Origin: Annulohypoxylon bovei var. microspora
Taxonomy: Eukaryota; Ascomycota; Sordariomycetes; Xylariales; Hypoxylaceae
DNA length: 64,000 nucleotides
Assembly: GCA_022836615.1 (NCBI GenBank)
Contig: MU405348.1
Coordinates: forward strand, 1-64,000
Direction of reading: 5' to 3'
Part shown: positions 46,501 to 56,987 of the stretch, piece after piece
Position numbering within the stretch: position 1 is the first letter of the stretch
Layout: every line of letters starts with the position of its first letter
The notes under the pieces: model-generated
The model's input: the letters and a program-made list of their open reading frames with translations, nothing else
Database searches by the model: none
What the model was told of the DNA's origin: nothing
Position numbers and translations under genes: made by a program

Positions 46501-48114
46501 CCTGGATTCAAATTCCCCACGAACCCGCCTCCCGTGTCGGATACTGATGATGACGACGACGATGATGATTTGTCTGAAGCGGAAGGTACCGAGGCCGTCA
46601 GTGAAGGTAGCGGTGTTGATGTTGCTAAGGATCTTAGTCCATCCAGTATCGGTGCAAGTAAGACTCCCGGGTTCACTCCCCAAAGCTCATTTGATGGTTT
46701 GGGGGGAAACTACTCTACGATATCCCGGCCGGATCAAGATAGGCGAAGCTTCTTTGGTGACTTGGGCCGAAATGCTCCGGCTTTCCCCCAGCCAAATCCT
46801 ATCAGTCCCCGTTCACCAAGTCCTGTGCGAGGTGCGGTGCCGTCAAGAATGCTTAATAAGGACCAGCCGCGATCGTTTAGCGCGCCTGGAATGGCATCTC
46901 AAATCCTTAGTGCTTCCCGACGACAGCAGCCCCAATTTGGGTCTTCGATTATCGGAAATAGCCCCCATGTTGAGGATGCGATGATTGAGCAGCAAAGGAG
47001 AGCCAAAGCAAGAAAAGAGGCTGAGGAAAACCAGTTGCTCCTCGACGAAGAAGATGACACTGTTCAGAGCATACTAAGAACGGAGGTTCAGCCGACATTA
47101 GACATCGATGAGTTCATTGCGCACTCAGGTGTGGCACCACCGGCTGGCGATAATGTTCCGGCGCAGGTTGAGGCTTTGTACCGTGATATTAATTCCATGA
47201 TTGATACTCTTGGGCTCAATGCACGTGCCCTCACGTGCTTCATCAAGGGCCATAAGGAACTTCGTTCTGAGGAGTATGCGAGGCAGGATTTGGCTACTTC
47301 AGATGGTTGGACACTGATCGGACTTGAGAGCTTAGCCCAAATTATTGATCGGGATCTTAGTAACGCTCTCGACGAGGCAAAGGTTACGGACTTGCCGGGA
47401 AAGCTCGCACAATGTGAAGATATCCAGCGCGAGCTTGTCCGCGACCGCAACAAGCAGGCAGATCTCAAGAAAGTGATTGCCTCCCGCACCGATCCAGAAC
47501 AGACCGTTGCAAACCGTTCTGTGCCTCTCAGCGCAGAGCAGGCAGCACAGCAGAGCGATCTACGGCGGGAGTATGCCAAATTCACAAAGCACCTAGCGGA
47601 GGCCGAGGAAAACTTGACCCTACTAAAGGCTAGGATCGTCTCCGCTAACAGCGCCACCGGAAAGGGCGGCCCCGCGCCAACCATCGAAGCGGTTGTGCGC
47701 ACCATTACCAAACTGACGAGCATGGTTGAGAAACGCAGCGGTGATATCGACGTCCTCGAAAACCAAATGCGGAAGCTGCGAGTCGGTTCCCACGGCCCTA
47801 GTAGCCGTGAGGGTTCGCCTTTCGCCACGCCGAATGCCAAGAGGATGAACGCTTCGGTTTTCTCCCCCGAGCGCTCAGCGCGGGAGAGCACGCCGCAGCG
47901 CAGCAGCGTTCTGCGCCACTCGGTGTCAGGTTCCATAACGAATCTCGGCGGCAGCATGTTCCAGACACCGCCACGCAAGAAGCTGAGCGGCTTCGGGGAC
48001 GTGGAGAGGAAAGCCGCGAAGGAAAAGCGGGAGCGCAGGACGGTTGTGCTAGGGAAGCTCAAGAGCAGCCTCGAGAAAAAGGGGGTTGGCGTTTGGGCGG
48101 TGGACAATGAGTAG
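43587..48114 (+). CDS. NUP159: Nucleoporin Nup159 (Nup214 family)
   Basis: Two exons, 43587-44367 and 44420-48114, join in phase to 1491 aa. Cytoplasmic-face nucleoporin that recruits the Dbp5 helicase for mRNA export. Residues 1 to about 480 form the N-terminal beta-propeller (GDAKLRLTSPWSPLPAENAS, WSNRGKQLIAGLGDGTIQQM, VSSLVWLENDVFLVFH). A central FG-repeat region follows (FGAPP, FGPTFGTQ, PKFGQPSFG, VFGQATF). Residues about 818-925 hold five copies of a D-x-P/A-L-P-P motif. An Asp run is followed by a C-terminal coiled-coil part (about 1130-1420) that would bind Nup82 partners. The N-terminal tip has a poly-Gly stretch coded by a GGT microsatellite. The gene is tail to tail with the dynein intermediate chain. 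Confidence 0.92.
43620..43642 (+). repeat. GGT microsatellite coding poly-Gly
   Basis: About seven GGT units code for the poly-Gly stretch at residues about 12-19 of Nup159. Trinucleotide length change would keep the frame. Confidence 0.9.
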
Positions 48115-48576
48115 GGCCGTTCCACGTCAGCGAGTACCGCGTCCGTAATCGAGGATAACGAGGGCCCGAGGAGGTCTCTATGTTCAACTAGTATGTAGAT
48201 AGTATTACACGCGGATCCTTTTTAAAAAAGCAATGAGAAAAATGCGCATTACTACGATTAGCAGGGAATAATTCAAAACTGAGCACAACACTTCTCTCAT
48301 CATATGGTAAAGTAGGTTAAATACTAGTACGATCTTAAACGCCTAGTCAAGAAGTGCCTCGGTATCCTAGTCCCTAGCTGGGAGAGCCAAACACCACGCC
48401 CGCCACCTCATCTCATCTCATCGTTTGACAAATGCCATTCTCGGGCCGGGTATAATACATAGACGCATGCCAAGGTAAGCCCACTTACACCTCCTGACAC
48501 GATATTCACAACCAGAAGCAAACCCGCCCTAGGGTCAAGAAGAACATCCGAGAAAAAAGAATCATCCAAAACCGCC
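48115..48576. other. Convergent spacer, Nup159 / dynein intermediate chain
   Basis: About 460 bases between two 3' ends; no gene is seen. Confidence 0.55.
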
Positions 48577-50722
48577 TTAAACGAAGCCAGCGACCCCTCC
48601 GCTCACGGCTTCGAGTCTCGCAACGAGCTTCTTGACGTTCGTCCACTCTTCGCTTCGAACCGATTCTTTGCCACCCAAGTCGGGGCCGACTTCGAAGACG
48701 CTGACTACTGCGTCGATACCGCCAGTAGCTAGTCGTTTTCCCTCGCTGCTCTCCCAGGCGACTTTGTTCAAGCTCTTGCTGAGCAGCTGGCGCCCGTCTT
48801 TGCGTGGCGTAGGGCTGATCTTGGCCACCGGAATCTCGGTCTCGACAGTGATGTCCCAGAGCTCGAGCGATCCCGCTCCGTCGACGAGAGCGAAGACGCC
48901 GGGACGCACAGGCGACCATGCTGCGTCGTAGACGACATCCTCGCGCACGAACTCGAGCAGCGGATGGACGGCGGTGCCTGCGCTCTCGACGATGGTGCTT
49001 GTGGCAGCCGGGGCGCGGACTTTCCAAAGTTTGACAGACCAATCGAGAGACGAGGAGAGAATCAAGTCACCTAGATCTACAGGGCCGCGGGCCGGGTGGA
49101 AGTCGACGCTCATGACAGGGGCGGCATGGCCCTTGTAAGAAACGCGCGAGTCGACGCCCGCCTTGGCGCCGGCACGGTCGTATCGGTGGCATGGGTAAAT
49201 AGAACCCTCTTCTGAACCGACAAGGAAGTAAGTTGGATCCGCTTGGGGGAAAGCCATGGTGGTCGGCGCGAGATCTTCGAACTTATTGGGAGGTGGCGTG
49301 GTGAGAGTGAGCGATTCTTGTGGCTGAGACAGCATGTCGACACTCCACACGCAGAAAGCACCGTCAGTAGAAATTGAGATGATGTTGTTCGCATTCTGAG
49401 TACCGACAATGTCAACAGAGTAGACAGGGTGGGAATGGCCGGAACCCGTAAGGGGTGTTTTTTGGACAGGTGCAGATTTGGCCCGGGTGTCCCAAAGGAG
49501 AACTTGGCCAGAATACGTGCCGCCAATAATTAGATTAGGGTGGAAAGGAGAGAATTTAGCAGTGAGGATATCGGATTGGGCGTGGAAGAGGAACTCAGGT
49601 CGGTCATGGAGATGCTGGTTCCAAACTTGTACAATACCATCGGGATCGTGAGGAGCAGACGGGTTTTTGGTATAAGAGGCGAGCAATAGCTCGGGGAACT
49701 TTGGCGAAAAGTCGATGCTGCTAATCATACGTTTCTTGGACCATCTTTCATCGTAAAACTGTACGACTTCCTTGACTCGCCGGCGGCCTTTGCCACTCGT
49801 ATTGCCCGCCTGCTCATCCTCATCTTCGATGTCGTGGGCCTGGAGGGAGTAATCGGTCAAAATATCATACTCATTACTGATATCGAGCGCTCGCTCGATG
49901 ACCTTGGTAGAACGGTCGACAAAATCGACAAAGTCGTCAGATGCTACGACGGCAGCTAGCTCCTCATTACTTAATGCTCTAGCCGGGAAATTCGAGGTAA
50001 CAACAGAGCCAGTCTGCAATGGCCCATCGGTGATCAGCTCACGAGCAGCTTTCAACTCTTCTTCGATCTCCAATCGCAAGTTCTCGCGTAACTCTTCTTC
50101 CCTATCACGCTTCCATCTACTTAGCCGTTTGCTAGGAGTCGATGTTGTGGCGGGAAGGTCTTCGTCCTCGAGGTCCGAAAAAGCTCTAGGTCGGGTAGCA
50201 GGGGGTGTCCAGTCATCTGTGGTCTGTACGCCCTTGCTGTAAGAGAATATCTCCTTGACTGGCGACGGCGGGCACTCGAAGATGGTTTGAAGGGGGACGG
50301 TAGTCAAGATTTGTGGTTGAGAAGTGATAGACTGGCCGTTCACCTGCGAAGCATATTCCGAGTGCTCACCGCTTAGGTCGTCGCCGCTTAAGACACTGTT
50401 GGGTCGACTTCCACGTAGACCAGGAGAGGCTATGCCTGTGGTAGAAGAAGCAGGTCTACTTTCGCCAACTAGACTGTTAATCAAGGACTCGATGACTTTC
50501 CTATTGTCGCGACCAGGGGTGGGAGAGATGAGCTGCGATCCAAGTTAGCGGAAGGAGAGGGAAAGACTGGAAAAGAAGACTGAGGATTGAACCAACATCG
50601 CTGGGTCCGCCTATGCTAGTTCTAGCAACAGTGGCTGCCTGGTTTGCTCTTAACTCTCTTTGTCGCTTGAGCTCTGCAAGCTTTGCCTTTTTTGCTAGAA
50701 TCTCATCTCTTCGTTGCTGCAT
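48577..50722 (-). CDS. Cytoplasmic dynein intermediate chain
   Basis: Two exons, 50722-50597 and 50532-48577, join in phase to 693 aa. It links dynein heavy chain to dynactin and light chains. The start MQQRRDEILAKKAKLAELKR is the conserved N-terminal coiled coil that binds dynactin p150. The first exon ends GGPSD and joins to LISPTPGRDNRKVIESLINS. A Ser/Thr-rich linker follows, then a charged helix (WKRDREEELRENLRLEIEEE) and, from about residue 300, WD40 repeats: RWSKKRMISSIDFSPKFPEL, DGIVQVWNQHLHDRPEFLFH, GGTYSGQVLLWDTRAKSAP, LSSSLDWSVKLWKVRAP. Length and order match fungal homologues. The donor is gttggt, weaker than usual. Start choice: the in-frame ATG at 50722; the codon upstream of it is GTG. 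Confidence 0.94.
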
Positions 50723-51523
50723 CTTGTCCTCCACCAAGACCCATGCCGGGTCTTTTCTCTATTGCTAAAAGTTCTAGGAGTAAAAAGGGGGAGGGGATTC
50801 AGGTAAAATCGTGGAGGTTCGTTGTTTAATGTACGAGAGATAGTCGGATAGTACAGTACAGATGTCTTTGTCGTCTACCAAAGTATCTAAGGTAGGTTAG
50901 CGCAATGGTTCCGATGGTGGGTGTTAAAAGTGAACGACAACAAGGTTCGCGGAAATCTTGTGATATAAAATAGGTGATGAAATAATCTGTAACTTGCAGC
51001 TACAGCTGTACTTTAATGATGCGCGTTTCCTTTGTCGGGGGAATCGCGACACTGGTCAACTAGCATCCGTGCACAAGTAGGTACTGTACTTATCTGTCGT
51101 ACCTATCAGATGTACCTGAGAATGCAACTAGAAAAGGCTGTTGATTGGTTGATGTTTGATTTAAACTGTCAAAATGGTTTTCAACCCCCACTTATTTCGT
51201 TTACATAGTAAGTACTGGTAACTGTACATAGGTATATATTGTACCCACATCCTTGCCCTTCCAAAATGGCCATGGCTAGTTGTGGCAGCCGCCATATTAA
51301 TAGCAACATGCAAAAAAATTAGGAAAATAAGTCTGCGAAATTTCCCGACGCCGTCCATACTTCCGTGACACGCTCTTACTATTCCACCTCCCAACTTTGA
51401 ACTACAACCCTCGACAATTTCCTCCCCTCGGAATAGGGCCAATTGGCAACCGATCGCCAAACCGTGCATCGCTAATTGATCGCTTGCTCCCTCTTAAAAG
51501 CGTTCGCGCCATAAATCGGCCCA
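50723..51523. other. Divergent promoter spacer, dynein IC / ATP synthase e
   Basis: About 800 bases. A minus-strand frame at 51161-51469 is not recognisable and lies across the ATP synthase promoter. Confidence 0.5.
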
Positions 51524-51973
51524 ATGTCTACTACTTCAGGAGTCAACGTATGTTTTCCCTGCCGTACGCCCGAGCTTCATCACCGGCAAGACGAGCATAA
51601 CGATCACAACAAGCACGACAGGAACATAGCTGATAGGATTTTTTATAGGTACTCCGGTACTCGGCTCTTGCCGTAGGTGTTTTCTACGGGTTCACACACC
51701 AAAGATCAATCAGCGCAGCGCAAAGGACTACCGCAGCACAGAAGGCATATGAGCATAAGCAACACTTAATAGAGCAGGCTAAGGCCGAATATGCGAAGTC
51801 CAAAAACCCAGCTGCCCAAACGACCGAGCAGAGTGCTTGTATGTTCTCCGTCTTCAAGTACCTAGTTAGAGGGTAGTTGAATACTGACAAATCTATTAGT
51901 GAACCAAGATCCGAACGATCCCAAGTTCGATCTAGAAGCTTACTTTAACGCCCTTGCAAAGCAAAATCCCTAG
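51524..51973 (+). CDS. Mitochondrial F1Fo ATP synthase subunit e
   Basis: Three exons (51524-51547, 51649-51838, 51900-51973) join in phase to 95 aa; the first exon has only 8 codons (MSTTSGVN). The product starts MSTTSGVNVLRYSALAVGVF and goes on YGFTHQRSISAAQRTTAAQK, then a charged helix (AYEHKQHLIEQAKAEYAKSK) and ends FDLEAYFNALAKQNP. One N-terminal membrane helix carrying a GxxxG-like spacing (AVGVFYG) and a coiled tail are typical of subunit e (Tim11/Atp21), which stabilises ATP synthase dimers and cristae shape in the inner membrane. All pieces are too short for simple open-frame detection. Confidence 0.9.
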
Positions 51974-53187
51974 GGATGTAATAATATTACTGGATCGACT
52001 ACGTACGGATTACCATAGAGTCTGTGGACAGAGAGAGGGCTGGATCTGAGCACGATGCTGAGCTGAAAGTCGTATCGAGGCCGTTCTTCTGACGACGGCT
52101 TCGTAGGGCCTGTGTATAATTGCGATGCGGTCCAGAAAACCACCTCATAGATTTCATTGGGTTTCACGCTGTACATGTGTACAATACCAAGACTTATGCT
52201 CACCTAGACAATTGGGAAGGCCGGATCTTGCATGATGTTGAAGGAACCGCCTTGACGGCTCAGTTCGGCCTGCTTGAGTGATTTTCTACCTTTCTCTGTT
52301 CATGTTTATATCCAGCGTGCTTTATTTGCCTTTCTATATGCGTAAGAGAAAAAGGTAAATATAGATGTACTCGAGCAAAAGTTCAAATTGGAGCATTTCT
52401 TATGAAGTGTAGGCTCTTAAGGAACATTGAAAGCCTTCAATGATAGTTCGAGACTACCTACCTAGGTAAGTACCTATATTGACAATTAGGAGGATAAGTG
52501 GATATCCTAAGAGATGGAGTATACATACCTACTTAAGTACCTACTTAGCTCTTTTAGGCTATATATGATAGAAATGTTAGTAGGTATCTATCTAGCTATA
52601 TAATTGAGAGAGCTCGACTAAAGTCTTTATGGTTCTATATGGCTCAGAGCTATGGATTTACATTTACATACATATCTATAGGTAGGTACCTACATATATA
52701 TATATTTACATGGATGTGTTGAAATACCTCGGGTGTTGTGTGTTTAATGTACTTGTGTACCTACCTATTAATGTGTACCTATGTACAAAGTACACAATCT
52801 AGTACACATACGTTGACCTATGTATGTATGTACGTACGTTTTCTAGTTCTTACCTTTTTCTAATTGGTTAGCCTTGCTGGACCTGGTCGTTACCCTTCAA
52901 AGAAACATACAACCCAAAAGCTTCAAATGTTAGTACCTAAGTACCCCCACTAAATTGAATTCGAACAAACCCCTGTTACCGTGGAGCTCTTTCTGCAGAG
53001 TGCGACGCGCGGATTGAAAGCTCCAGCTGTCCTCACCACATACGCACTTCGTTTTATCCATCACGACCCAAGTTATCCAAATTCACTTCCGATTTAACCT
53101 TTCAACCCTCTTCTCGCACCACACTTTTTTTCTCAAATGTTGACGCCGTCTAGCACATAGTTGCATTGTCCTAAGGCAACACTTACA
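51974..53187. other. 1.2-kb gene-free spacer
   Basis: Region upstream of STT3. The stretch 52440-52860 is dense in tacctacctaggtaagtacc-like and gtacctacctatt-like strings, including acctaggt at 52460-52467 and a tgtatgtatgtacgtacgt run at about 52818-52838. No gene is seen; a minus-strand frame at 51970-52203 is unsupported. Confidence 0.55.
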
Positions 53188-55675
53188 ATGCCTGTCGCAA
53201 CCGACGCTGGTTCTACGCCCGTCGACTTGCTCGTCAACGTCGGCAAGAACCAGAGCACCAAGACTTTATTAAGAGTCATTATTCTCTGCTTCATTGCCGC
53301 CGCTGCCGTCGCGAGTCGTCTGTTTTCGGTCATTCGTATGGTTTTACCTTGATCCTCGAATTGTTCTACGTATTTGCTAATTATTATTTATTATTATCAC
53401 AGGTTTCGAGAGTATTATCCACGAGTGTTAGTCTATCTCCAGCTCCCTCTTCGCTTCTAAATATTTTATATCATGCCGTGGTCTCTCCTAACTAACATTA
53501 TATTGCGCAGTCGACCCGTGGTTCAATTTTAGAGCAACCAAGTACCTTATCACCCACGGATTCTACGACTTCTGGGATTGGTTCGACGATCGAACATGGC
53601 ATCCTCTCGGTCGAGTTACCGGAGGCACCCTCTACCCTGGCTTGATGGTTACAAGTGGTGTTATTTACCATCTCCTACGAGCCTTGACTGTTCCCGTCGA
53701 CATTAGAAACATTTGTGTGCTACTAGCACCAGCATTCTCCGGCTTGACTGCCTTCGCCGCCTACCTCCTTACCAATGAGATGACCACCTCACCATCTGCC
53801 GGTCTTCTCGCCGCAATCTTCATGGGCATTACCCCAGGTTATATCTCGAGATCTGTGGCTGGTTCCTATGATAACGAGGCAATTGCAATCTTCCTTCTAG
53901 TCTTCACCTTCTATCTATGGATTAAAGCATTGAAGCTAGGTTCCGTCTTGTGGGGTGCTCTCTGCGCTCTCTTCTACGGCTACATGGTGGCGTCGTGGGG
54001 AGGATATGCCTTTATTACGTGTTTAGTTCCTCTACACGCATTCGTCCTTGTCTGCATGGGAAGATTCAGCATGCGCCTTTATGTTTCGTACACCACTTGG
54101 TACGCCCTCGGTACCTTGGCTAGCATGCAGATCCCATTCGTCGGTTTCTTGCCTGTTCGCACCAGCGAACACATGCCCGCTCTAGGTATATTTGGCTTCC
54201 TTCAGCTTGTAGCCTTCCTAGAGTATGTTCGGGCATCTGTTCCAAGCCGCCAGTTCCAAACATTCCTCTATGTCGGCCTAGGTGGCGTATTCGGCATCTC
54301 ACTACTTGCGCTGGTTAGCCTTACTACCCTTGGATACATTGCTCCTTGGTCCGGCCGGTTCTACTCGCTTTGGGATACTGGCTATGCCAAGATTCACATT
54401 CCGATCATTGCATCGGTTTCTGAACATCAACCAACGGCGTGGCCGGCCTTCTTCTTCGATTTGAACATGCTCATCTGGCTCTTCCCTGCTGGTGTCTACC
54501 TCTGCTTCCAGAAGTTAGAAGATGAGCACGTCTTTATCATCGTATACGCTCTATTCGGAAGTTACTTCGCCGGCGTCATGGTACGATTGATGCTTACCCT
54601 GACCCCTGTGGTGTGTGTAGCCGCTGCTATTGCCGCTTCCCAACTTCTTGACACGTACCTTGTCGCCAAATCGCCTGAACCCGTCAACTCTGAAGATGAG
54701 GGCTCCGATGCGACTGCAAAGAAGGCATCAAAGCATGGCGTACTACGAACTGCATCCCAACCTGTAGTAGGCATTTACAACTTGGTGTCCAAAGGCTTCG
54801 TAGCCGGAACCATGATCATATACCTACTCATTTTCGTACAACATTGCACTTGGGTAACCTCGAACGCCTATTCTTCTCCATCTGTCGTCCTAGCAAGCAG
54901 AATGCCAGATGGTAGCCAACATATCATCGACGACTACCGCGAGGCCTATCAGTGGCTCCGACAGAATACTAAGGAGGACGCCAAAATCATGTCCTGGTGG
55001 GATTACGGCTACCAAATCGGCGGAATGGCTGACCGTCCCACCCTCGTGGACAACAACACATGGAACAACACTCACATCGCCACGGTTGGCAAAGCCATGA
55101 GTTCTCGCGAGGAAGTAAGCTACCCGATCATGCGCCAGCATGAAGTTGACTACGTCCTGGTCGTTTTCGGTGGCCTCCTTGGTTATTCAGGTGACGATAT
55201 CAACAAGTTCCTCTGGATGGTACGAATCGCCGAGGGTATCTGGCCTGACGAGGTGAAAGAGCGCGATTTCTTCACGGCACGAGGCGAGTACAGGGTCGAC
55301 GGTGAAGCTTCCGACACCATGAAGAACAGCTTAATGTAAGTCATCATTCATGACACGGTCCAGTATAGATAGACCTTTTACTAATTTTTTTCTTTAAAAT
55401 CAAGGTACAAGATGTCGTACTACAACTACGGCGCCCTATTCCCTCCTGGACAGGCCCAAGACCGCGTCCGAGGTGCTCGTCTTCCCGATCAAGGCCCGGT
55501 TCTCAACACGCTAGAAGAGGCGTACACCAGTGAGAACTGGATCATCAGAATCTACAAGGTCAAGGATCTCGACAACGTAGGCCGAGATCATGCGTCGGCG
55601 GCCTCATTTGAAAGAGGACACAAGAAGAAGAAGGCAACCAAGAAGCGCGGGCCTAGGGTTCTGAGAGTGGAGTAG
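53188..55675 (+). CDS. STT3: Oligosaccharyltransferase catalytic subunit STT3
   Basis: Four exons (53188-53335, 53403-53426, 53511-55335, 55405-55675) join in phase to 755 aa; exon 2 is only 24 nt. STT3 transfers the lipid-linked glycan to Asn in the ER. After the first helix the lumenal loop has FESIIHEFDPWFNFRATKYL with the metal-binding Asp, and GFYDFWDWFDDRTWHPLGR. Many membrane helices follow. The C-terminal lumenal domain begins near residue 550 with the WWDYG motif (553-557), which reads the +2 Ser/Thr of the sequon, then DNNTWNNTHIATVGKAMSS. The tail ends in a Lys-rich cluster (GHKKKKATKKRGPR). Length and motifs are complete. Confidence 0.97.
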
Positions 55676-56308
55676 TGAAGCTAGGGAATATGGGCATGAA
55701 ATGTTCCATGTGATATACCCAGCCTGCCATCACCTTGACTTGTACACTTGCTGGTTAGGAAGGGAAAAGTCGGCCTCGATGGTTGGCCATGTACAAATAT
55801 CAAAGCTCAAGGCAGGAAAAAAGAAAGGGGGGTGGATATCCCCTAATTACGTATGAATGACATCTCGTCACGTCGATTTCAGATGTCTAGGAGTAACGAC
55901 TTAGTAAAAACGAATTGTATTGCAATACACCCACCCAATTGAAGTGACTTGGACTAGTACCGCATTAATCAGTATGGAACGTGTATTGTTTGTTAACGTT
56001 ACCTATAGGAGTTAAGGACAAAACAAATGTAAGTCGGAGTATGCCTGTTACCAATATCCCAGTTTAAGGTAAGACGGCGATGTAACCGAAATTTATGCGA
56101 GGTGGAGCAGGGAAATAAAGTAAGCTAGACTTAGCCGTAAGCTGTTTAATAAAGAAAAAAAATCCCCAAAAAACCAAAAAAAAACAAGAAACGCCCACTC
56201 AAATTACATTTCTAATTCGTTCTTGACCTTTGGCATATGAAGAAGGAAAAAAAAAGTAACAAAAACCGAATGTGAAAATCGCATTTCACGATCGACTATA
56301 TTGAAAAT
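55676..56308. other. Spacer between STT3 and the tRNA gene
   Basis: About 630 bases, with A-rich runs (about 56150-56190). No gene is seen. Confidence 0.5.
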
Positions 56309-56389
56309 TGCCCGCTACTGGAATCGAACCAGTGATCTCATCATCACACTAGGTACTAGTGATGCGCTTTACCACTAAGCCAAGCGGGC
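56309..56389 (-). tRNA. tRNA-Thr (anticodon AGU) with 9-nt intron
   Basis: Full cloverleaf on the minus strand, 81 nt. The acceptor stem GCCCGCT/AGCGGGC pairs 7 of 7 with discriminator A. The D stem GCTT/AAGC, anticodon stem CATCA/TGATG and T stem ACTGG/CCAGT (loop TTCGATT) all pair. The anticodon AGT is at 56357-56355. Between the base after position 37 and the rest of the loop lie 9 extra bases (56353-56345), the normal place for a tRNA intron. The variable loop is 5 nt. A short T run follows the 3' end (56308-56303 region read on the minus strand), suiting Pol III termination. Confidence 0.93.
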
Positions 56390-56987
56390 TAGCTATAGAG
56401 GGGTGGCCACTGCTGACCAATAGACTCGATGTTGAATGGAAGGCGCGATAATGGAGTATATACGCATAAATCTTGCATGTAACAGCTGATAAGTCTTGCC
56501 GATTCCTCCCCCCTATCTTTCTCGGCAACCCCATATCTTAAGAAACATAATTCACAAGGTCATATCACAGTCCAGAAAAAAATTACAAGTCACCTTAGCA
56601 GTGAATGAAGTTCGCACGAACTTGTTTTGTAAGCTAATTATAATGGCAAGAGTCGTTATTTCTGCAAGTTTTCTTCCTTCCTTTCGCCCACTCTCTTCGT
56701 ATCAACTCAGTCATCCAAGTGCCAAGATGCACTAATAGACACATGCCATTTATAGTCAGAGGCCGACGGGGAAGGTTGATCATTGATGTCTGGAACATGA
56801 CCCAGGCGGTTCATTGCCAACACAAGAAAAATTCCAACAAGTACCTAGTTTTTCATTGTCATGGTATCATATCGTTGACACAGACACTAAGACAATATGA
56901 ACAAACTAGGCTGATTAATAGTAGTGATAATCAAACCCCCCAGGAGAAAAAAACAGGGGATGTAGAAAGGGGGGGGGGGGGGGGACA
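56390..56987. other. Spacer with 16-G homopolymer
   Basis: About 600 bases upstream of the tRNA and downstream of the Cys-motif gene. A run of 16 G lies at 56969-56984, directly after the stop codon of the neighbouring minus-strand gene (so C in its transcript). No gene is seen. Confidence 0.6.

Noticed and set aside
46202..46984. 260-codon open frame on the plus strand
   Set aside because: Out-of-frame shadow of the Pro/Ser-rich part of Nup159; low-complexity product.
47088..48125. 345-codon open frame on the minus strand
   Set aside because: It lies entirely opposite the coiled-coil part of Nup159, is rich in Ser/Arg/Leu as expected of an antisense shadow, and resembles nothing.
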